A stretch of 64,000 nucleotides of DNA from Musa acuminata AAA Group (lineage: Eukaryota; Streptophyta; Magnoliopsida; Zingiberales; Musaceae). Shown here piece by piece: positions 48,501 to 60,500 of the stretch. Position 1 is the first letter of the stretch. Each line of letters starts with the position of its first letter. The translations under genes were made by a program, and so were the position numbers. The stretch covers positions 31,153,001 through 31,217,000 of the forward strand of contig NC_088337.1 of NCBI RefSeq assembly GCF_036884655.1, in the 5' to 3' direction. Under the pieces are notes generated by a model that was given only the letters and a program-made list of their open reading frames with translations, was not told the DNA's origin and searched no databases.

Positions 48501-51500
48501 CAGAAACAGGTGATACATATATATTCTTTTGTATATATTTTTGAATTGTCATAATTGATGTTATCATCATTATTTAAGCATTTCCTGTTGTTGTTTCACC
48601 TGCTATAGACCACAGCTTAATAGTGGAAGGCTTTGTTGAAGATCAACAATGTTTAATGACTATTAGAGTTTCTATCAGCACATCCTAGAAAAAAGGGCAA
48701 CCTTGTACGCAAGGTTCTTCCCAATGTGACATCTATGAAGGGTCAACGACTCAACATATTATCTACTTAGCTAGAATTGCTTAAGTTGTGAGACACTCTA
48801 CCAATATTCGTATGCAAAGGGTCCGTCTAAGTGTAACATTGCATAGGTCCCAAAGCACCGGCAAAAAATAAATGATGTTTAGTTTCAAAGATGAGTGACA
48901 GACAAGTTTCGATGACTTGCTCAAACATAGCATTCAAGCAATTCAGCAAATCGTTGGAATACATGGAGAAAACAAGAAGTTTGGAAGAAAAAAAAAAAAC
49001 AACCGCAAGTCCACAAATGGTAGCTCAATCGAGTGTTGGGGTGTTAGGAAAGCCTACGCACACTTTGCGTACAAGCATATGAATCTAAATAGGGTCCAAT
49101 GCTACCCTAGAACCCCATCTATCCCTGTGCCACTTGGAGGGTTCCAAGGTGTTGTGATGGGTGATGTTTCACACCATAGTCTTGAGAAATCAAGCTGCGA
49201 CATGCGAAAAACAGGGAAGGTTTGGATCAGTTTTGCTCTGCTCAATGAGCAATCACTGTGCAACCTTGCAAACTCCCTAAGCTTGCAAAAACCAAGGAAA
49301 AACACACAAAATCTAGGCAAAACATAGTGCCGAACAACTGTACAAGCAAACATAAGCGACGAACGGTTTATTGACGAAGGTGTTGTGGGCGTGCAATAGT
49401 CGTCCGTGACAGTATGTCTTATTACCCTTACAATTAAATAGGCTATTTCTGTGAGTCAATTCTAGTCTCCTAGATTGCAAATAAGTGATGTTGCCCTGAC
49501 ACCATGACACTATGGCTTACCCTCTTCCATTAGCACACTACTATTGTTACAAAATTCCTAAACTATGGAATAGAGTTGTCCGATGTACGTAAGGCTAGTT
49601 ACAAGTAGAAAATTTTATCTTTTCTACTCTTTTCAAAATAATGGCAAGACAATGTCTACTTAGGTTAGGAAGTTTTGTTCATCTCATAGATGCACATGAG
49701 TACTTAGTTTATGAGGGATTGGTGAGGTTTGTGAGAGGTGAATGTTTATAGTCTTACCTCTAAATATAGAGATAGAGATTGTTTCTATGACTCGAACCCT
49801 TATCTTCTAAATCGCAAAGGAATAACATTGCTAGGCTTGCCCTCAAAGAGGCACATAAGTAAAAGGAAAATCGTTATGCCACTCTTTTGTTCTTTTAGAA
49901 ATTCCAAATTTTTTTGTTATAGCCTCATTGTTTTGTTTTTCATTATCTAGAGGGACTTGTGAATGGGTAGTCCTGTTAAGTTATTAAGATACTATGAGAC
50001 AGGAAGTTTTGAGATTATTGTGTATGCTTTCTTGCAATTTCTCTTTTTTCTTGAGTGCAACCTTTGACTTGGGTTTTTCTAGTTGCATAGGGACAACTAG
50101 GGATGATGATTAGTCAAGTGTTTTTGGTTATCCTGGTCTACCCAGGATGCAATGAGTCAAATTTTTCTAGTTGTAGTCTACCAAACCCTGTTAAACCAGG
50201 TTGGGTTATCCTTTAATAGAGTTTGCCACAGGTTCACTTAGGAAAATGAAACTCTTATTGGATTCAAATACCTGGATAATTATCTCCTGGGTGCCCCATC
50301 TACTGTTATTCCTGGTGTGAGATAGGGTGACAACGAGTTGGGTTATTTCAGATACCTGAGTCTACTGGACTCACTTAAACCGGGTTCATTAACCCTTTAA
50401 TAGGATTTGGAATGGGAATGGTAGGCAACTAGGCAATTGATTTGGGTTTGATTTGTGTTCAGATTTCTAAATACCTAGTCAGGTTTGGGTTTGGATGAAA
50501 TTTGTGGCACCCGACCTGGTGCCACATCCACAAATAATATACCATGTTTTTTGGTGAAATTTTAATTGAATGTATTCATCTTATTATAAATTGGGTGGGA
50601 CCTTTTCTCCAACCTTTTTGGTCTGAAATTTAAGAAACTTCATTTTTGTGATGTGTTTAACTGGTTTAGGGTTCATAGGCACCAGATACATTTGGTATAA
50701 TGATAGACATTGATAGTTCCAGGATTCTCATCCACTTAATTGTGTTCTATCCATAGTTTGCAATACTATACCGTACCGATCTGTCACGGACAAACTTCTA
50801 AACAGGGTGTTTGATGTAATGCTTATGTATGTCCGTGTCTTTTGGTATGTCCATGCTTTGTACAGCATGTAGAGGACGACCGCTTTAGGCTTGTAAATAA
50901 AGGTTGTGTCATGTGGACACGTGTGAGAGATTTTCGGTCTGTAATGGACCATTTTACCCTTTGTTGTGTAACTGTTCAGAGCTTGTAAAGTCTGTTTGTA
51001 ATTTGCATTGTCTATAAAGTGTTTTTCGGAGATGTTTGCTTGTGGATCCCGAGTGAGGCCTTTTCTTTGTCCTGTTCTCTCTTTTGTGAGACCTAAGGGA
51101 CCATGGGAGGCTTCGGGGAGGCTGACCTTTGCGGACGGACACGCAAGGGTGCCGCACGACTTAGGCAAAACCAGCTAAGTCCGTGACAGATGGTATCAGA
51201 GCGGGACAAGCACTCATAGAAACACTTAGCATGCAAACGTGGGGGACCTAGCGGGGCTGCGTTGAGGACAGTCAGCACACGCGCGACCGTTTGGGGGAAA
51301 ACGGGCATGGAGATGTAGGGAAGAGGAGTCGCTCAGAGGAGCGGGCATCTGAGATTGACATTCAGAGGAATGGCCAACCCTTCGTGCAAGAGGCACCACG
51401 AGAACAGACAAGCTTGGAAGAACGTGAAGCGCACAAAGGTTGGGATGGCTGAGTTTGAGCTACGGCTTAACGTTGACAACTATACTTGATGGTGCTCAAG

Positions 51501-54500
51501 GCAAGCGAGGCGCTTGGTAAAGGATGAGACCATCCAAGGTGGAATGAGTTGCTCAACGACCAAAAGAGTTATGCAAAACTCACAAAGGTGAGGGGAATTG
51601 CTAGCTCGAAGAATTTGGTACTCATACATGGGCTTGTATGCGGACGACGGAATGTTCGTGGCCATCCCAAGGCGACCGAAACTCGGCGTCATGGAGCATT
51701 GAAACTTTCTCTTTCGCATGCAAAGGATACGTCCGTAGGAGGCTGAATGGTGCAACTAGTTCGGCATGTTGCTAGGCCTTGAGGGGTGCAACGGGGACTG
51801 TATTGACGTGGAGTCGCAATCTAGCAAGTGTGTTTGCAAGAGGCAGAACAATACACAGTTTGTTCAGCAGATCGGAGTAGTCCAAGGGGATGGTGGTCTC
51901 CGAAACGAAGAGAGATGTTGCTCCAACGGAACAGTTATCCAGGAGGGATAAGTCCCGGCTCTCCAGAGGGAGAATCATGTGGGATGGACCTCACAAGTTG
52001 AGGAGGAGTACCTCAACAAACAACAACTCCACGAAGCTCAATGGACTGAGCAAGCGGCGAGGAGTCGTCGCATGATCTCGCTTGAGAGAATGCATTGGTG
52101 GATGTATTGCGAGATCAAGTGGGGGAGCGACCCAAAGCAACACAAATGAAGGCACACTTGGAGTCGATATGGAGATCAGACTCAAGGGAGGGCTAACCCG
52201 TGGAATGGTGGGCGCGAGGGCCACCATCGACTCAATGCAAAAACGAGGAGCGGAGCAACTTGGGTGTAACTTGGCGAAGTACCCAAGCCGCATGAAGGGA
52301 GCTAGCATAGAAGATGGAACATGGACCAGAGGCATAGTGCTTTCCTTGGACAGAGGTCAAGGACATGAACTCTTGCAGATGCAAGAGCAGGATCATGTTG
52401 TTCCATGGGTCATTCATTCTGTCGGAATAGACTCATCTTGCATGGTGCCAAAGACGAAGGGAGCTTCTGGGCACATGCACTTTATCTCGGAGGAGCATTT
52501 GATGGAGGAACTAAGGCGACTCAATTTGCGGAGGCGAAGTTGGGATCAGAAGGCCTTAGCACGGGGCAAGAGGACACAGAGGCGGGTACTCTTGAAGAAT
52601 ATGCCACAGTGTTGTCATTCAAGTTGCTATAAAGGAGGCGGTGCGCAGCGAAGATTGTGCTGGTAGGGGTAGAGGCCCAGGATCCAGATAATGATGCACT
52701 AATTGCAGCGAAGTCGGGGGACTTTGGGAGCTACTAGGCGACGGACTGTCCTAGAGCGGTGCTTCATCGTGGTGTGACCCAAGAGTGGGTGGATGAAGGT
52801 CGATTGCCAGAGGAGCGAACAAAATCGAAGGTAGAGGAGACCCTGCGATGTATTGGCAGAGGCCACACATGGAGAGTTCACAATTCGAGTTTTTCCACAA
52901 GGATCAGAATGCAATGGAGAAGTCACCAGGAGGCGACATGATGCAGCGGATCGTGGTGGAACAGTTCGTGGCAATGCGATACACACGACTTCGCCCCGTG
53001 AGGGACTAGATCATACGGAGGTATGATCGGGAGCTACTAGAAGCTCCACTTCGGTGAACAACACGACGGCAAAAAGGGCTATGGATTCAAGGAGTGAAGG
53101 CCATGGTATCGCAGAGGCGGGTCTTCCGTGCGTGCATCGAATTTTGCATCGGATGAAAGCCTTGGTCATCAGCATATGGGAGCTGTGTTCCACCAAGGGA
53201 AAAGTTCGAATGCAAGTATCAGTGAGTCCCATGGGAGGGACTTGATCATACAACGATATAATCGAAGCAACTGGAGAGTTAGACTGCTCCAGAGCTCATA
53301 TTCGCTTAAGGGAGCCCGACAAGTCAGAGGACAAGGTCGAGTAAGCGAACGTTGCTACCAAGGAAGCTAAGGAGAACAGAATCAGTGCAAACCCTACAAC
53401 GTGATGGCAGAGGCCGTGCATGGGAGTTGCAGTCTGTTTGTCCATCGACCAAAGGGTGCTGCTTGGAGAACACAAAGGTGTTGAAGCAGGGGGTCGAAAG
53501 GGGCGAGGAAGCGACGACGAGTCCAGAGGGACTTAGTTACCCAAAATCAAGCATCAATTAGAATGGAGGTGGACTCGGAGGAGTACCACAGAGGCATGTC
53601 TACTGATTGTGAAGAAAAGGGATGCAGATGCGAGTCAACGGATAGTAGTGCCATGGGCATGGCAGTGCCATGGTACCGCAGAGGCGGGACTTCCGTGAAA
53701 GTCATTGATCCCTTGCTCTCATGGAGGGAGAGCGCTTGGTCGTGAAAGGGGCCGAGGAGGTGGAGCATGCAGAGGCAAACTCCAAGTACCGAGACAAGGC
53801 TGAAGGGCAGAGGCCAAGGAACTTCGTAAGACCGGTGTCAATGAGTTTCTCATCAAGATAGCCGAAAGTGAAGGACTTCGGGTCATGCAAGAGTGCACGA
53901 CCAAGGAACGAAGTAGTCAGTACGCGGTACTGGACCTTCGCTACTCAGGGGAGTAGGCGGCAGAGTTGATGGAGCAGACGGTACAATCCCAGAGGCGACC
54001 AAACCTATTAGAGAATTACTCCAAGTTGGGGTGAAAACTTCCCGCATTCCAGAAGTTCAATGGCATTGAGAAGGTGAATTACAGTAGCTAACTCAACGCA
54101 AGGAGTGCAAACACTTCAAGTGCTTCAGAAGCGTGAGCAAAGAGCAAGCGAAGGCCAGTAACCAGCTCGATGCATAGAGTACAACCTCGAGGAGGCGGGC
54201 GAAGTCAAGTAACCTTTGCCTTCTCAACCCTTAAGAGAATGGGCGAAACCGAGTACCCCAATTCTCTTATTTATCCAGCAGAGGAGCTCTGCAAAAGTTT
54301 AAAGACCCTTCGAAGATAATGGAAGACAATAGTTGTCAAATCCTCACCAAATGGTGATCAATGTTACTGAGAGTAGATTGTCCGCTTCATTTCCCAACGA
54401 AATACCAATCGAAAGCGGAAGTGTTGCGAACCTACTTGGATGTGACAACTAAGTGAAAGAAGAGTCAGTGAGCAAATTTTGTGGAGGAAGGACCCAAATC

Positions 54501-57500
54501 TTCAAAAGTTTGCGAGATGATGCTCGTTAAAAGCTCCAACAAGCATCCACCCAGTTCAAGCAGCATGAGGCATTTGAGAGACTGGCGCAGTAAGGATGGT
54601 CTTTTCCTTCATTTGAAGGATCCGCAGGAATCAACAAGGATCAACACAACTCAGCCAACCCCACACCGGAGTCAGAGTCATTGGTGAGTTGAAGCAGCAT
54701 GACGGATCAAAAGGTTCGACGACTCGAAAACAACAGTGGAGAGCAGTTGGGAGCCAAGGGACGCATTGCAGCTGGAGCAGAAGATTGAAGACTCAGCAGA
54801 GGCAAGGAGTTGCAGTGTCGACAAAGGCTTCGACGAGGACGTCGAAGGAATAAGTGGGGGAGAATGTCACGGACAAACTTCTAAACATGGTGTTTGATGT
54901 AATGCTTATGTATGTCCGTGTCTTTTGGTATGTCCATGCTTTGTACAACATGTAGGGGACGGCCGAAGGCTTGATAGTCTCATTTTAGTTGGGTCGGTGG
55001 CCGCTTTAGGCTTGTAAATAAAGGTTGTGTCATGTGGACACATGTGAGAGATTTTCGGTCTGTAATGGACCATTTTACCCTTTGTTGTGCAACTGTTCAG
55101 AGCTTGTAAAGTCTGTTTGTAATTTGCATTGTCTATAAAGTGTTTTTCGGAGATGTTTGTTTGTGGATCCCGAGTGAGGCCTTTTCTCTGTCCTGTTCTC
55201 TCTTTTGTGGGACCTAAGGGACCATGGGAGGCTTCGGGGAGGCTGACCTTTGCGGACGGACACGCAAGGGTGCCGCACGACTTAGGCAAAACCAGCTAAG
55301 TCCGTTACAGATCGGTATGGGCAGTATGTACTGATCCGATAGAGGACCGTTACGGGTGGTACATTGGTACACCTTTGTACTGTGGTCAGTAACTTTCAAT
55401 TTATTATGATAGATTTGGAATGCTCTATTCTCCTATTCAATTTGACCCATATTTTATATAAAAGAAAATGATATATCATACAACTTCATGTATTTCTTTT
55501 AAGGAAATGTGAAAACCTTTTTTTAAATGTAGATTGCTCAATCACTTCCCGCTGCTGCATCCTCTTCACTTTTCTGATCAGCATCTTAGTAGCTAGTCAT
55601 GAAGAGAGCTATCTAACTTGTGGCAGCAAGAGCTCTAGGGCCATAAATGAATTGACTGAAAACAAATAAAAAATTTCTAAATTTACCTTAAATCTGGTCT
55701 GAACCAACTTGGTCTGGTTCTTTCTTCACCAGTTGCACTTTAATAACTGCTGCAATCACCCTTTTAAAGGATTTCTGCTTGTTATCAAGTATCAACTGGA
55801 ACAGGGTTGGTTTGGTTCCCTAGGAAAAAAGTAACTGTCTGTATTGTGTGGCATCATCATCAATAATTCATAAATTCATAAATACCTGCTGGCTTCGAGT
55901 ATGTGCCACGATGCTCGCCTCTGCAATGTGAAGCTTTAGCAGCCAAATATGGTCTCATCTTGGCCCTACAAGTGGAATTCCTAAAAGTCCAGTTGGCCTA
56001 AAAATCCAGTTGGAGCTTGATTCAGCAATTCTGGTAAATTGCATCACTAAACATCAACTCCCACCATGGGACATGTCAAATACCTTGGCTTGTATCTTTT
56101 GATCTGATCAGTCATTTTTTGTTCTTCTCTTGTTCTCACTGTTTTAGAGAAGGCAACCAAACTGCCAATTGGGCTGCAACTAGAGGTAGATTAGATAGAA
56201 TGGAGGTCTTTTTGGAAGGAGAGATTTCCTTTGGATTTTGAATCCATTTTGTATGCTGACCTTTTGAGGTCATTTTGTAGACGTTTAACTTTAAAGATCT
56301 AATATATCTTTCCTTTCTGGATAAAAATGAAATATTTGAACTTTAATTGAACATTGCTCATTCAGTCATTTGTGATCCATAAATTAGGTATTAAGTTTTG
56401 CAGTTGTTGAATTTAGTATATTAAGGTTCTATGTCTTGGATATTACAGAGGATATATTCTATATTCCACCAACACTGTGGCCTTTGAGAAGATCAGAAAG
56501 AACAGCTTTATTTTGGGATTAGATGTGTCACTAGGACTTGGTTATTTAAGAAGTGGTCAGTGTTGCATAAATACTGATATTTGTTGGCAGTTTCCTCTTG
56601 CCCTCTTATGATGGAAACCAGGATGTGCTACTACTGCAGTACTTCTATTGTTGCCTATTTGACTTAACTAGACAATACCTTATTCCATGATTCGCCTTAC
56701 CGGTCCGTATCGATGTACCGACCGGCTACGGGTATGGTATGTACCGATCTGTACCAACATACCGACACATGGTATGGTGGGGCATATCAACAAATCGGTA
56801 TGTATCACCTGTATTGGATCGATATATACCGCCCATACCAGGTGGTATTCTACGATATGGCGAACCTTGCCTTATCCTATTCAAATGATTGTTTTTGCCT
56901 CTTAATTCTCATTTAAGTTAGTCAATATCACTTGACTGGAAAGGCTGATAGGATTTGGAGAACAAGATTTTATTTGTTTAATATTTTTACTTGGTTAGAA
57001 GGTCAGCATACCTAGAGCTTCTGGTTTAGTAGAATTGAATGTTAAGATTGAAGAACTGTTCTTGCTAGTATGATGGTCATGGGTAGCAAAATGTCATTCT
57101 GTATGGTACTATATTATATTAAACAACCCTCATCCTATGCTAGAACTCATTGCTAAACACATGTTATTGTGCTGGTGCAACCCGGTCCTGCCTGTCCTTA
57201 TTTACCAATGCCAGAACTCTTTTTTTCCTCTGGATTTTTGACGTAAATGATACACTCATCATATAGTGGTTCAGTGGTCAGAGTTCATAATATACACGTG
57301 TATGTAGTTCATTACTCAGAAGTCATCAATACACAAAAGACAAGATTTTGATGAAACCAATCTGAAACTGTAGATTTCTGGCAGTTGCTAAAGTTGTCTA
57401 ATATGTCACACACCAGTTTTTTGACTCAGTCTAGACCACTGAATTTTAGATGCACGTTGAAGTTCTAAGCTTCGCATTCCTACATTTATTTCTGCTATAG

Positions 57501-60500
57501 CTGAGTGATTAGGTGACTGGTAAATGTGGAAATTATCATTAAGGAAAAAAATATAACTTCTCTTATTATATCATTATACTAGTTGGTTTTTCCACTAAAA
57601 CTGAAGTCTGGTTCCAGTAATGCAATTTGATTAGTGATGTAGCATTGTAGCTGTGCTGATGACAATCACAATGCATGTTGTTGAATTGCTAATTCTATAT
57701 TCATGACTAGGCTTTCTTTGAGAAATTTTCATTAATAAAATATTGCTTTGTTTGGTCAATGATTCTTAAACAAGTGATCTTTTTGTTTGACCACAGCCAT
57801 TTGGTAATCGAAACATCGCAACAAATTGATAATGTTCCATATGGGGATTACTTCCAAGTTGAGGTGCAAAATCTAAACTAAAGCTTATCATTCTTATACT
57901 TATCATCATTTTGAAAATTCTTTAGCATTTTTAACAATCAGGGGATGTCAATCATTTATTTGCGCTTCTTTTTAGATATACTTTGGATCATGCTTTTAGA
58001 ACTAAGCAATTTTGAGGATAAGTTCAACTGGTGTATTTGAGGACTATAAGCAGTCAGGCATGGGCTTAATTTAATCTGTGGTTGCTGTTATCACCTGGTG
58101 ATCTTAATGTGTTTCTTCCCTTCCCGGTGGACCTCAAACTATTGGATCTGATACTTCTGGTTAAGTTTTAGAAGCTTAATACATCAGATTTGATAAAAAA
58201 AAAAAGCTATAAATTATTACAAAAGTAATAAATTCAAACAAATTGAGTAAAATAACAAATTTTGCATTAGTTTGTATCCTGTGTATTATTTTGCAGAATT
58301 AGACAAATTTTACGTACTTCAGAGTTTTAATTCTAAGGATAAAACTGCTAGAAGCTCAAAGCAACATAATAAAAAAAAACAAAACAAAAATTCCTCATGA
58401 GTTTGTGTTCATGCAAAGTAGGGCTTATAAGCTTTTCTAAGATTAAGAAAGTAATTGTTAAATTATAACCTGAGGCATAAAAAATTAGTCATTTTAAATT
58501 TTAGTTTAAAACTTGAGGAAATCTATGACTGTTAGCTTTTTATCTGAATTGTTTCTTGGTCCACAATTATTGGCCACCGAAGCACCATAAAATTGGAGTA
58601 GCATCAACCTTAGAATATATGGTGCTTTTTGATGATAGATATCAACACTCAAAGTGAGAATGCATATGGCTGCTCAATTCTTGGTTTTCTTACATTTTTG
58701 GAAATCAGATTTATTTGCACTATTGCTCTTATATAACCGGAAGTATAGGACTTGTTATCCCTCATTTTGTTGATACAATCATTTACTATGTGCATTAGAC
58801 TTAAGATGGCATGCAATTTGCGTAGTTGTCTTGTTGTCCCTCTTTCTCATCTCCTTAGAAAGATTATTTGAATATTTATTCACATCAATGTTTGTGTCAT
58901 TTTTGTTATGATGGCGAACAAGTTGTCAAAATCTGTTAATCTATTCAGTTTCTGAAGGGTATTAAGTACATAAATTGTTGCTTCGAAGGTTCAAATATAC
59001 AAATTGCTGATTCTTGAGGCATATATTTGCAAAACAGGCATTTTCAAATGTAACCACACAAGCTAGATATATATCTAGCATAATCCAAAATTGCAAATAT
59101 TTGATATTCTCACTCTGAGATTTGGAAAACCTGTTGGTAACTCCTGTTATCACATCACACTATCATACCAATTCTTACCCAAGGTCTCAAACAGCAGTCT
59201 ATCACCAGCATTGACAATCAATCAGATTGTTATTATGTTTTGTATTGGGAGGTATATTGACTTGTATTGTTCGCCAAAAAAAAATGATAGCCTAGTGCAC
59301 AAGTCTCCCATCAATGCAAGATCCAACAATGATTAATCTAAGCAACTTTGCCACACAAGTAGAGAAACTATTTTCACCACTTGAACCTCGCTCATTTAGA
59401 TTAAAAAAGAGCAAATCTTACCATAACATCATGACTCACCCTCCCCAATCTATATCACTTGGTGTCACAGAAAAAATAACAAAAGTAAATATTGGTGTGA
59501 CAAGTAAATATTGGCTGATAGGTGTCAGGTCCAATCTGTATTTGGAACTATATATGGTCAAATACAAGAGCGACAATAGCATTTTACACAAAAGTGGAAA
59601 TGTATAGAATCAGCTGCTACATCATGATGTGTGGCGTTCCTTTGGTGATAATGTGTCTTTCCATATTGGTAGCTTAGTAGTTCTGACATGCCATTGATAG
59701 ATCATAACTCCCCTCGTCAATGTTAATAACAATGTAAGTTATGGGTGAAGTCATCATTTAGTTACCCAATAGTTCTTTTTAATTGCTAGGTGATTGGTGG
59801 TCAACTTTCAGGGGTTCAGGACATATTTTAAAGGGTTTCAAGGACATATGGAATTGTTGCACTTTTGTAGGACAGTAGGAGTATGCAAGCCAATTCAAAT
59901 TCTTGGCCTTCAAAGGAAAAGAGCTTTCTTATTAATTGTCATTGTTGGATTATTGAGAAGTGTTCTTGCACTTCTGTAGGCATCTGCAGGCCAATTCAAA
60001 TTCAAATAAATCTTGTTTAATACGGCTGGATTATGTTTAGCAAACATAATGTACAATGTTCTGTTGGTTTTTTGCTAATCGGAAAAAAAATCTTTGGTAG
60101 AGTACTAGGGTGAGAGACAAGATACATTCCATTGTCTGCCTTAATAATATCAGAGAGACGTTTAATTTTCAGACGTGGGCCAACGAGAGAGGGAGTAAGA
60201 AGTCTGCTGTGACATTCTTTTAACTTTTCCGTCTTAGTGTCTTTTCAAAAGATGGTACATAATGGTGGCCAATCTTCCAGGGAAAAAGCCAGCTTTTCTG
60301 CCGTTTGATATAATATTTCCTTTTGCGTCGAACTTTATTTCATGTTGGACTTTTGGTCTTATATTCACATTGTCATGTTTAAGTCTTTCATTTGAAAGCT
60401 GTTCTAAATGGTATTCATTTCTTGTGTTTCTTGTACAGGGGATCTGGGATGTGGAACAAGCTAGCAAGGGAGAAAATAGCTGCACTGTGAAAGTATATTC

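Larger units (their letters stand above)
50782..55309 (+). mobile_element. Non-coding LTR retrotransposon, LARD-like (copy B), in VAD1 intron 12
   Basis: A 4528-bp sibling of copy A. LTRs are 50782-51188 (407 bp, with an internal 38-bp deletion) and 54865-55309 (445 bp). The interior, 51189-54864, is 3676 bp, collinear with copy A and differing by scattered substitutions and small indels. PBS and purine tract are conserved. The target duplication is GATC (50778-50781 and 55310-55313). No gag-pol domain is seen. The longest sense frame (52082-52666, 194 codons) has no recognisable domain, and copy A has a TGA in the aligned frame. Orientation is the same as VAD1, so its LTR poly(A) signals lie in sense within the host pre-mRNA. 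Confidence 0.9.

Noticed and set aside
49770..49800. tRNA T-arm-like word (GACTCGAACCC)
   Set aside because: No acceptor, D-arm or anticodon stem could be built around it.
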